Positions 1 through 7,029 of a DNA stretch of 39,676 nt are shown piece after piece. A program made the position numbers and the translations under genes. The notes beneath the pieces were generated by a model, which was not told the origin of the DNA, ran no database searches, and was given only the letters and a program-made list of their open reading frames with translations. The stretch is from Rossellomorea vietnamensis NBRC 101237 (GTDB taxonomy: Bacteria; Bacillota; Bacilli; Bacillales; Bacillaceae_B): NCBI RefSeq assembly GCF_001591825.1, contig NZ_BCVQ01000037.1, positions 1 through 39,676 on the forward strand, given 5' to 3'. Position 1 is the first letter of the stretch; each line of letters opens with the position of its first letter.

Positions 1-113
1 CGGTATTACAAGAGATCCCAACCACCTTTTTCCGATCATTGAATATCCAAGAATCATAAAATTAGCAAAATGCAGATTTACTTTGTAAAATAATGAGTCA
101 GGAGGGATGCAAT

Positions 114-944
114 ATGTTGAAAAACTTACAAAGCACGAAGACACTACATAACGGAATCGAAATTCCTTATGTCGGTTTAGGAGTTTACCAAATGAAAGAT
201 CCGTCTGAGACGGTACAGGCCGTCCGTACAGCGATTCAGTCCGGATACCGTTCCATCGATACCGCCGCGATCTACGACAATGAAGAAAGCGTAGGACAAG
301 GGGTGAAAGAAGGTGGCGTAGCGAGAGAAGACCTTTTCATCACTTCAAAAGTATGGAATAGTGATCAAGGCTACGATACGACTTTAAAGGCATTTGAAAC
401 GAGCCTGAAGAAGCTGGAGATGGATTACCTGGACATGTATCTCATTCACTGGCCGGTGGAAGGAAAGTACAATGATACATGGAAAGCAATGGAGAGACTT
501 CATGGCGAAGGATTGATCAAATCAATCGGTGTAAGTAACTTCCATCAGCATCATCTTGAAGATTTGATGAAAAATGGCAATGAAAAGCCTGTATTAAATC
601 AAATCGAGTTACATCCCCGTCTGAACCAGGAGAAAATACGAGAATTCTGTGCTTCACACAATATCGCAGTCGAAGCGTGGTCACCAATCGCTCAAGGGCG
701 TGTACTGGATGAACCTACATTAAACCACATTGCAGAAAAGCATGAAAAGTCTGCTGCACAGGTGATTCTGCGCTGGCACCTTCAGAACGATGTCATCATC
801 ATTCCGAAGTCAGTTCATGAAAACCGCATCAAAGAAAATGCAGATTTATTCAATTTCGAGCTTTCACTGGAAGAAATGAATCAAATCAACCAACTGAATT
901 TGGACGAACGTTTTGGTCCAGATCCAGACAACTTCGATTTTTAA
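114..944 (+). CDS. yvgN: Aldo-keto reductase, YvgN/glyoxal reductase type
   Basis: The 276-residue product is a soluble NADPH-dependent reductase of the AKR5 type, probably acting on methylglyoxal and other aldehydes. The cofactor/active-site region reads RSIDTAAIYDNEESVG (catalytic Asp and Tyr), followed by the Lys of ITSKVWN and the His of LIHWP; the C-terminal IIIPKS segment is the NADPH-phosphate site. Length and sequence closely resemble B. subtilis YvgN as I remember it. I chose the ATG at 114 because GGAGGG at 101-106 is correctly spaced; an upstream ATG at 93 would add seven residues that overlap the ribosome binding site. It is transcribed alone and ends at a strong terminator. The next operon is for quinone detoxification, so both may serve electrophile defence (inference). 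Confidence 0.9.
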   Translation: MLKNLQSTKTLHNGIEIPYVGLGVYQMKDPSETVQAVRTAIQSGYRSIDTAAIYDNEESVGQGVKEGGVAREDLFITSKVWNSDQGYDTTLKAFETSLKKLEMDYLDMYLIHWPVEGKYNDTWKAMERLHGEGLIKSIGVSNFHQHHLEDLMKNGNEKPVLNQIELHPRLNQEKIREFCASHNIAVEAWSPIAQGRVLDEPTLNHIAEKHEKSAAQVILRWHLQNDVIIIPKSVHENRIKENADLFNFELSLEEMNQINQLNLDERFGPDPDNFDF

Positions 945-960
945 TATCGATCTTTCCAAA

Positions 961-1001
961 GAGGTCCGTCCCTCGTGCAAAGGGACGGACCTCTTTTTTT
1001 T
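961..1001 (+). terminator. Rho-independent terminator after the aldo-keto reductase
   Basis: A perfect 13-bp stem (961-973 paired with 981-993) with a 7-nt loop is followed by an eight-base T run. Confidence 0.95.
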
Positions 1002-1037
1002 CGTCCAACCCATTTCAATAAATGTTGCAAATAGTTG

Positions 1038-1067
1038 TTGACAGAGAGGAGAAGGATATTATACAAT
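1038..1067 (+). promoter_or_regulatory. Sigma-A promoter of the doxX operon
   Basis: TTGACA at 1038-1043 and TACAAT at 1062-1067 are separated by 18 bp. The -10 box runs directly into the first operator-like inverted repeat, so a bound repressor would block RNA polymerase. Confidence 0.7.
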
Positions 1068-1142
1068 TATCTCGAAATCAAAATAATCATATTCGAGATA
1101 ACTTGTCTTATTTTTTTAATTATATATCTCACATTCAAGATA
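1067..1142. promoter_or_regulatory. MhqR-like operator region (two or three sites)
   Basis: TTATCTCGAA at 1067-1076 and TTCGAGATAA at 1092-1101 form a perfect 10-bp inverted repeat with a 15-bp spacer. A second palindromic site, TATCTCACATTCAAGATA, lies at 1125-1142. The B. subtilis MhqR operator, as I recall it, is TATCTCGAATTCGAGATA; the 1125 site matches at 15 of 18 positions, and 1068-1085 also matches at 15 of 18. MhqR is a MarR-type repressor released by quinones, and its B. subtilis regulon includes a DoxX gene (mhqP), so the fit with the downstream genes is good. No mhqR gene lies in the window. Confidence 0.7.
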
Positions 1143-1213
1143 ATTGACGTAAGAATAATTGAATTTGAAATGTTTAAAGGTAAATCTCGAAGGGAAAACA
1201 AGAAGGAGGAAAA

Positions 1214-1627
1214 ATGATGACAGCATTGGCTGCGTTCGGTTTATTGGTTATTCGTTTAGTAGTAGGATTGACATTCGCTGCTCATGGAACACAGAAATTA
1301 TTTGGGTGGTTCGGAGGTCATGGTGTAGAGGGTACGGGAGGTTTCTTTGAGTCGATTGGAATCAAGCCGGGAAGAACGATGGCGTTACTTGCAGGAATAT
1401 CCGAAGTAGCGGGTGGATTATTGTTTGCCGCAGGCTTCCTTACGCCATTAGGTGCACTGCTCATCATTGGTACCATGATCGTGGCCATCGTGAAGGTTCA
1501 TGGTGCAAACGGTTATTGGGCGACACAAAATGGTACAGAATATAATGTGATGCTCATTGTTGTGGCACTGGGGGTAGCCCTTGTCGGTGCAGGGAGCTTT
1601 TCAATAGATGCACTATTATTTGCTTAA
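1214..1627 (+). CDS. DoxX family membrane protein (MhqP-like)
   Basis: This 137-residue integral membrane protein has four predicted helices and begins with the family-typical pattern LLVIRLVVGLTFAAHGTQKL followed by FGWFGG. DoxX proteins are linked to quinone and thiol-oxidative stress; B. subtilis MhqP is a member. AAGGAGG at 1203-1209 precedes paired ATG codons at 1214 and 1217, and either could be used. It is the first gene of a two-gene unit with the downstream quinone reductase and lies behind MhqR-like operators. Its biochemical activity is not known for certain in the family. Confidence 0.88.
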   Translation: MMTALAAFGLLVIRLVVGLTFAAHGTQKLFGWFGGHGVEGTGGFFESIGIKPGRTMALLAGISEVAGGLLFAAGFLTPLGALLIIGTMIVAIVKVHGANGYWATQNGTEYNVMLIVVALGVALVGAGSFSIDALLFA

Positions 1628-1698
1628 TGGATTTACATGCAACCCTAATCTGTGTTTCACCCATTTATTATAAAAAACATAATCAAAGGAGAGGTTTT

Positions 1699-2313
1699 AT
1701 GTCTAACGTAAAATTGGCAATCATGTATTACAGTTCAACAGGAACAAACTATCAGATGGCGAAATGGGCCGAAGAAGCTGCAAAAGAAGCGGGGGCAGAG
1801 GTGAAATTACTTCGCTTTGAAGAGACTGCACCAGAAGGAGCGATTGCTTCCAACCCTGCATGGGAAAAGCACTATAATGAAACAAAAGATACGGTTCCGG
1901 TAGCGACCCTTGATGACTTGGAGTGGGCAGATGCTTATCTATTCAACGTTCCTACCAGATTCGGTAACGTGCCTTCTCAAGTCAAGGCGTTCCTGGATAC
2001 AACCGGAGGACTGTGGTTCAATGGGAAACTGGCCAACAAAGTAGTGAGTGCCACATCATCTGCAAGCAACTCACACGGTGGACAGGAGCAAACGGTTCTG
2101 GCTCTTTATACAACCATGATGCACTGGGGTGCCATCATCGCAGCACCTGGATACACAGATCAATCAAGCTTTGCAACTGGAGGGAATCCATACGGTACGA
2201 GTGTAACGGTCGATGGGGAAGGCAATATGGTCGAATCCGTCGAGCCTGCCGTAAAGCACCAAACCCGCCGTACGATCCAAATCGCTGAAGCAGTGAAAAA
2301 TGGATTGAAATAA
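1699..2313 (+). CDS. wrbA: NAD(P)H:quinone oxidoreductase, WrbA type
   Basis: The 204-residue product is a flavodoxin-fold FMN enzyme that reduces quinones by two electrons, avoiding semiquinones. The N-terminal FMN phosphate loop is IMYYSSTGTNYQMAKWAEEA; the NVPTRFGNVPSQVKAFLDTT segment and the SHGGQEQT loop are WrbA hallmarks. The ATG at 1699 follows AAAGGAGAGG at 1686-1694; the open frame continues upstream to 1627 but that part lacks similarity to the family. It sits 71 bp after doxX with no terminator between, so it is probably co-transcribed and under the same MhqR-like control. Confidence 0.9.
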   Translation: MSNVKLAIMYYSSTGTNYQMAKWAEEAAKEAGAEVKLLRFEETAPEGAIASNPAWEKHYNETKDTVPVATLDDLEWADAYLFNVPTRFGNVPSQVKAFLDTTGGLWFNGKLANKVVSATSSASNSHGGQEQTVLALYTTMMHWGAIIAAPGYTDQSSFATGGNPYGTSVTVDGEGNMVESVEPAVKHQTRRTIQIAEAVKNGLK

Positions 2314-2316
2314 TGA

Positions 2317-2361
2317 TAAAAAGACCAGGTCACTCATGATGTTGAGTGATCTGGTCTTTTT
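2317..2361 (+). terminator. Terminator of the doxX-wrbA unit
   Basis: Complementary arms around 2323-2336 and 2343-2357 (AGACCAGGTCACTCA against TGAGTGATCTGGTCT) end in a T run. An A run on the left side also makes it usable from the opposite strand. Confidence 0.9.
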
Positions 2362-2394
2362 GCTGCGTTCAGATTTCCCTTTGAATTCACTCCA

Positions 2395-3279
2395 TTACAA
2401 CCCAATATCATCACGGCAATCAGCTTCACATTCAATCCGTTCCCCCGTCAGCGGATGAGGGAACGAAATTCGGGCTGCATGCAGTGCCTGCCTGGTGAAT
2501 ACCGGCTTTCCCCCATATAATGTGTCGCCAGCCAGAGGGTGTCCGATGTGGCTCATATGTACACGGATTTGGTGTGTACGGCCGGTATCAAGCTGTACTT
2601 CGACGAGTGTATATGGATTCCTGACTTCCATTACGTTATAATGGGTGACTGCATCCTGACCGGATGGCGAAACCCTTCTTCTCGTATTGTGATGACGGTC
2701 TCTCCCGATCGGTTCTGAAATGGTGCCTTTTTTTTGCTTCAATCGACCGTGAACGAGGGCATGATAGGTACGCTTGATTTGTCTTTCTGCAAGAAGGCGG
2801 TCAAGGATCGCTTTACTTAATGGATGCTTGGCGAAGATGATTGCGCCGGACGTATCGCGATCCAACCGATGGATGTGCAACACGCGGCATCTCTCACCAT
2901 TTGCCTGATGATGGAAAGCGACAAGGTTGGCCAGGGTATCCGTTTCATCAGGAGTATTCGGATGGGTATCGATCCCGGCAGGTTTATTGACCACAATCAG
3001 ATGTTCATCCTCAAACAAGACGTCTAACTCCCCGTAGGTCGGGGGAACATCGTATTCGACTTCCTTGAATAGTCGAATCTGTAGAATATCTCCTTGTGAG
3101 AGTGGGGAAGTCCATGAAGTCAACTCTCCATTTACTTTTACATCACCGTCCATCCTCATGGAATGAACCAGTTTCTTAGGAGCCTGCCAGTGTTTTCTAA
3201 GAATTGTTTCAATCGTTACATTTTTCCAATCATTTGGAATGACTAGGTCGAATCGTTCGCCTATTTTCCGTGTTTTCAT
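2395..3279 (-). CDS. yhcT: RluA-family pseudouridine synthase (YhcT-like)
   Basis: The 294-residue enzyme isomerises uridine to pseudouridine in RNA, probably rRNA. An S4-like N-terminal region (about residues 15-75) precedes the catalytic domain. The RluA catalytic motif HRLDRDTSG carries the nucleophilic Asp, and GRTHQIRVHMSHIGHPLAGD is the conserved C-terminal signature. The start is the ATG at 3279, seven bases from GGGG at 3287-3290; a TTG directly upstream would add one residue. The divergent neighbour resembles yhcU, which adjoins yhcT in B. subtilis, supporting the name. The exact target uridine cannot be told from sequence. Confidence 0.88.
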   Translation of the reverse strand: MKTRKIGERFDLVIPNDWKNVTIETILRKHWQAPKKLVHSMRMDGDVKVNGELTSWTSPLSQGDILQIRLFKEVEYDVPPTYGELDVLFEDEHLIVVNKPAGIDTHPNTPDETDTLANLVAFHHQANGERCRVLHIHRLDRDTSGAIIFAKHPLSKAILDRLLAERQIKRTYHALVHGRLKQKKGTISEPIGRDRHHNTRRRVSPSGQDAVTHYNVMEVRNPYTLVEVQLDTGRTHQIRVHMSHIGHPLAGDTLYGGKPVFTRQALHAARISFPHPLTGERIECEADCRDDIGL

Positions 3280-3450
3280 CAAAAAACCCCTTTAAATGAC
3301 AAATATCTTATACTCTTGTGGGTATTTAATCCTACCATAGCACCTATTCAACCCAATTCATGGGTATAATTACCACGCTGTTGGTTCTACTTCTATGTTA
3401 TCCTTAATATATCTATTACAGAGAGATTACAACCGTTACAAAGGTGGGCT

Positions 3451-3852
3451 ATGATGGTGAAAGTTTTACTAGCATCAACACATGAACAGGAAGATAAAAT
3501 CCAAGAGCTTATACAGTACATGTATTGTACTATTTTCCCTGATTATTTCACAGATGATGAAATCGAACAATTCGATGATATGCAAGTATTACATACGACG
3601 ACGAGGAACTTTGAATATTTCGGGACTCTGAAGGAAGCATTTCAAGTGATCTCCAGCCTGCAAACACTGATTTCCATTGTTGAAAGCGGCTCAAAAGAAG
3701 AACTATATGAAGATATGTTCTATCATAATGCCGGGATCCTTCAAAGCTTTGGCATGTTCTTCCCTTTATCGTATGATCAATTTACGGAAGAATCGGACTG
3801 TAAGCATAATCTGAGCATCTACTCGAGAGCGGATAACCAGCTGCTTGTGTAA
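3451..3852 (+). CDS. yhcU: YhcU-like protein (DUF5365 family)
   Basis: A 133-residue acidic cytoplasmic protein of unknown function, recognised as YhcU-like from the N-terminal pattern VKVLLASTHEQEDKIQELIQ and from its place beside yhcT. It has no membrane segments or recognisable catalytic motif. The start may be the ATG at 3451 or at 3454; AAGGTGG at 3441-3447 favours the second by spacing. It is followed by a strong bidirectional terminator. Confidence 0.75.
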   Translation: MMVKVLLASTHEQEDKIQELIQYMYCTIFPDYFTDDEIEQFDDMQVLHTTTRNFEYFGTLKEAFQVISSLQTLISIVESGSKEELYEDMFYHNAGILQSFGMFFPLSYDQFTEESDCKHNLSIYSRADNQLLV

Positions 3853-3996
3853 GCTGTATCATGCCCTTAATAGTTAGATACTTTAGAAAATTCACATTAG
3901 TATGTTTGAAAGGTTCTTGTGAGGGGAAAATAGCAAGTAATAAGTTAATCTTGAAGATACAACGTATCTTCATCTTGAAATTCCTCCTCACTTGAA

Positions 3997-4033
3997 AGGG
4001 GCTGACTCGTGGAAAAGTCAGCCCCTCTTTTTT
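3997..4033. terminator. Bidirectional terminator between yhcU and the bdb genes
   Basis: AGGGGCTGACT at 3997-4007 pairs with AGTCAGCCCCT at 4016-4026 and is followed by a T run on the + strand. The convergent thioredoxin-like gene ends inside the T run at 4032. Confidence 0.92.
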
Positions 4034-4505
4034 ATTCTGATTTTACGTTCTCTTCGAAAAATGCCTTGAAATCTTCTTTAGGATGTTCTCCTACGATTCT
4101 CGCCACTTCTTTTCCATTCTCATAATGAACGAGTGTAGGGGTAGCTTCGATTCCGTATTGATCCCAGCCCTGTTCGAATTCAAGCAGATTGTACTGAACC
4201 ATGTCGACTCCCATATCTTCTGCAAGAGGTGCGAGGGTAGGTGTCGTTCTTTTACAATGGATACAAGTAGAACTGTAGAAGTATACGGTTGCCTCTTCTT
4301 TGTTCTTTAATTTCTCTTCCAGCTCTTCGGGAAGGATGACATTTTGATAGTTTGGATCATCCAGCAGCTCAACGGTAGCCGGGTCGAGTTTCGCTTTTTT
4401 AAACTTATTTCCCTCGGCTTTTTGACTGTTCTGGACGCTTGTGACAATGGCGATGGCTGCGAATAGTCCGACGATCGCCACCAGGAATATGATGATTTTT
4501 TTCAA
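4032..4505 (-). CDS. Membrane-anchored thioredoxin-like thiol oxidoreductase
   Basis: The 157-residue protein has one N-terminal membrane anchor (residues 4-22) and an extracytoplasmic thioredoxin fold. The active site is CIHC (Cys81 and Cys84), followed by the cis-proline segment ATPTLV (Pro123). It starts 1 bp after the stop of the DsbB-like gene, so the two form a pair in which the DsbB partner probably recycles this protein, as with B. subtilis BdbB/BdbA or BdbC/BdbD. CIHC is neither the CPHC of DsbA nor the CGPC of thioredoxin, so whether it works as oxidase, reductase or isomerase is open. Confidence 0.85.
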   Translation of the reverse strand: MKKIIIFLVAIVGLFAAIAIVTSVQNSQKAEGNKFKKAKLDPATVELLDDPNYQNVILPEELEEKLKNKEEATVYFYSSTCIHCKRTTPTLAPLAEDMGVDMVQYNLLEFEQGWDQYGIEATPTLVHYENGKEVARIVGEHPKEDFKAFFEENVKSE

Positions 4506-4506
4506 T

Positions 4507-4932
4507 CTAGTTTTCCTCCTTTATAGCTTTTAAGACAATCACACTTGAAATGAAGATGATGATGAACCCCAAGAGTGCAAGGAATGGAATCGTGATAAAA
4601 CCAAACAGGTTGATGTATTCGCCTGTACAAGGAACGCGTCCGCAGGCTGGGGCACTTTCAGTCAAGATCGAAACTTTTTGGATAGAGTAGTGATAAATGG
4701 AAATGAGAAGGCCGATGCCGGAAAAAATCGTAGAATATAATGCCGCTTTAAAATCTTTGCGTACATAAGCCACTCCTAATAAAATCACCATCGGATACAT
4801 TAAAATACGCTGATACCAGCATAATTCACACGGCTCATATTTCATGATTTCTGAGAAATATAAACTCCCCATCGTGGCGACCAGGGAAGAGGCCCAAGCC
4901 AGGAATAACAGAGAATCTGCTTTTTTATTCAT
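4507..4932 (-). CDS. bdbC: DsbB-type disulfide oxidoreductase (BdbC-like)
   Basis: A 141-residue membrane protein with four predicted helices that passes electrons from a thiol oxidase to quinones. Both DsbB cysteine pairs are present: CELC (Cys35, Cys38) in the first loop and CGRVPC (Cys97, Cys102) in the second. The ATG at 4932 follows GAAAGGA with normal spacing. It is the first gene of a two-gene unit with the thioredoxin-like protein. In B. subtilis the equivalent system supports competence pseudopilus and secreted-protein folding; the substrates here are unknown. Confidence 0.92.
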   Translation of the reverse strand: MNKKADSLLFLAWASSLVATMGSLYFSEIMKYEPCELCWYQRILMYPMVILLGVAYVRKDFKAALYSTIFSGIGLLISIYHYSIQKVSILTESAPACGRVPCTGEYINLFGFITIPFLALLGFIIIFISSVIVLKAIKEEN

Positions 4933-5038
4933 ATAGAATTCCTTTCTACGTATATTCTATCAAATTATAGTATGATATTATTATAAAAGTAAAATGAGAA
5001 AACTTTATGAAGAAATGTGATATTTTTTTAACGATTTG

Positions 5039-5064
5039 TGCAAGCGGTTGCAGAAAGCGCTTGC
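5039..5064. promoter_or_regulatory. Tandem LacI/CcpA-type operators upstream of malL
   Basis: TGCAAGCGGTTGCA (5039-5052) and GAAAGCGCTTGC (5053-5064) are adjacent near-palindromes with a central CG, the pattern bound by LacI-family regulators such as CcpA (cre sites) and MalR. They lie 36-61 bp before the malL start, placing them at or after the promoter. This suggests catabolite repression and/or maltose-type induction; which regulator binds cannot be decided by eye. Confidence 0.6.
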
Positions 5065-5099
5065 TTGATACTGACGGAGCAAACAGGAGGAAAACACAT

Positions 5100-6773
5100 A
5101 TGACAAAAAAATGGTGGAAAGAATCGGTGGTCTATCAAATTTACCCTCGCAGTTTCATGGATAGCAATGGTGATGGCATCGGGGATATCAACGGCATCAT
5201 CTCTAAATTGGATTATTTGAAAAAATTGGGCATTGATGTGATATGGTTATCCCCTGTCTATGAATCCCCGAATGATGATAATGGATATGATATTAGCGAC
5301 TATAAAAAAATCATGGATGAGTTCGGTACGATGGGTGATTGGGAAGAAATGCTTGGAGAAATGCATAAGCGTGGCATGAAGCTTGTGATGGATCTTGTGG
5401 TGAATCACTCTTCCGATGAGCACGGCTGGTTTGTGGAATCGAGGAAATCAAAGGATAATCCTTATCGTGATTATTATATATGGCGTGAAGGAAAAGACGG
5501 TAAAGAGCCGAATAACTGGGAATCTGTATTCAGCGGTTCTGCCTGGGAATATGATGAAGCGACAGAAGAGTATTTCCTACATCTCTTCTCGAAAAAGCAG
5601 CCGGATCTCAACTGGGAAAATCCGAAGTTGCGCCGTGAAATCTATGACATGATGACATTCTGGCTGGATAAAGGAATCGACGGTTTCCGTATGGACGTCA
5701 TCAACTTTATATCGAAAGTGCCAACATTACCGGATGCGCCGAACCCTGAAGGTAAACCGTATGCTTCCGGTCATGAGTACTTTATGAACGGTCCGCGCAT
5801 TCATGAATTTCTTCAGGAAATGAATCAGGAGGTCCTCTCCCATTATGAAGCAATGACGGTTGGGGAGATGCCGGGTGTGACACCGGAGGAAGCCGTACTT
5901 TATACAGGTGAAGACCGCAATGAAGTCAATATGGTATTCCAATTCGAGCATATGGATGTCGATTCGGGACCGGGAGGGAAATGGGACGTCATTCCATTCG
6001 ACCTTGTAAAATTGAAATCAATCCTGACGAAATGGCAAACGGAACTTCACGGGAAGGGCTGGAACAGTCTGTACTGGAACAACCACGATCAGCCAAGAAT
6101 CGTATCAAGACTTGGACAAGATGGAGAGTATCGAGTGAAGTCTGCGAAAATGCTTGCGACCCTCCTCCATATGATGCAGGGGACGCCTTACATTTATCAA
6201 GGGGAAGAGCTTGGTATGACGAATGTCCGATTCTCTTCCATTGATGAATACAGGGATATCGAAACATTGAACATGTATCGGGAAAAAATAGCCCAGGGTA
6301 TTGATCCAGAGGAAATCATGGAATCCATTTACGTAAAAGGAAGAGACAATGCAAGGACTCCTATGCAGTGGGACGGCACGGAACACGGTGGATTCACAGA
6401 AGGAGAACCATGGATCGCCAGTAACCCGAACTACAGAGAGATCAATGCCGAAAAAGCCTTAAACGATCCGGAATCCATTTTCTACTACTATCAAAAGTTG
6501 ATCGCCATCCGCAAAAAGCATGACATCATTCCATACGGATCGTTCGAGCTTCACTATGCAGATCACCCTTCCGTATATGCCTATACGAGAACACATGGGG
6601 ATGAAAAGATCCTCGTTCTTTGCAATGTATCAGGAGAAGAGAAAGTCATCGACAACATCGCTTCCTTTGATATCACTCAAGCGGAAGTCCTCATATCAAA
6701 CGAAGAGCTGCATGAAAAAGATGCATTTACTTTAAACCCATGGGAAGCGACGGTGTATTATTTTAAAGGATAG
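5100..6773 (+). CDS. malL: GH13 oligo-1,6-glucosidase / alpha-glucosidase (MalL-like)
   Basis: The 557-residue intracellular glycoside hydrolase releases glucose from isomalto-oligosaccharides, dextrins and related sugars. The GH13 barrel motifs are present: GDINGI, the nucleophile Asp199 in GFRMDVIN, the acid/base Glu256 in VGEMPG and Asp330 in NNHDQPR. Val200 directly after the nucleophile is the residue associated with alpha-1,6 preference in characterised isomaltases, whereas alpha-1,4 enzymes often carry Ala or Thr. The open frame extends upstream to 5007, but the ATG at 5100 follows AGGAGG at 5085-5090 and begins the family-typical MTKKWWKESVVYQIYPRSF. No sugar transporter or regulator is adjacent. 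Control by the upstream operators is likely. Confidence 0.93.
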   Translation: MTKKWWKESVVYQIYPRSFMDSNGDGIGDINGIISKLDYLKKLGIDVIWLSPVYESPNDDNGYDISDYKKIMDEFGTMGDWEEMLGEMHKRGMKLVMDLVVNHSSDEHGWFVESRKSKDNPYRDYYIWREGKDGKEPNNWESVFSGSAWEYDEATEEYFLHLFSKKQPDLNWENPKLRREIYDMMTFWLDKGIDGFRMDVINFISKVPTLPDAPNPEGKPYASGHEYFMNGPRIHEFLQEMNQEVLSHYEAMTVGEMPGVTPEEAVLYTGEDRNEVNMVFQFEHMDVDSGPGGKWDVIPFDLVKLKSILTKWQTELHGKGWNSLYWNNHDQPRIVSRLGQDGEYRVKSAKMLATLLHMMQGTPYIYQGEELGMTNVRFSSIDEYRDIETLNMYREKIAQGIDPEEIMESIYVKGRDNARTPMQWDGTEHGGFTEGEPWIASNPNYREINAEKALNDPESIFYYYQKLIAIRKKHDIIPYGSFELHYADHPSVYAYTRTHGDEKILVLCNVSGEEKVIDNIASFDITQAEVLISNEELHEKDAFTLNPWEATVYYFKG

Positions 6774-6831
6774 TATGAAGGGCAGCATCTTTATGATTGG
6801 GTGTTCTTAAATCTGTGGAAAAATGGTAACC

Positions 6832-6871
6832 AAGTTGATTGAAGCGAGCACCTGGAGCGGAAATCCACCAC
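6832..6871. repeat. Short, internally deleted copy of a dispersed Bacillus repeat
   Basis: AAGTTGATTGAAGCGAGCACC continues to GGAAATCCACC. Its left end matches the start of the repeat at 8655 and the rest matches the repeat at 10528. The ends GTTGATT and AATCAAC/AATCCAC are inverted relative to each other. I recognise the fuller form from other Bacillus genomes, where it is a longer GC-rich palindromic element. Confidence 0.6.
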
Positions 6872-7029
6872 TACTGGCTTTTCAAAAACATATAAAGGAA
6901 AATTCATATTTCTTCAAAAAATCCTCACCCCTTTGCTAAAATAAAAGAAATGGACTGTCATGAACTTCGTTTCAACAGTGCACTATAAGGGTATATAATT
7001 CAGGTATTTTATGAAGGAGTAGATCATAG

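Noticed and set aside
1035..1217. 60-codon open frame before doxX
   Set aside because: It covers the promoter and operator region, has an AT-rich low-complexity product and no ribosome binding site.
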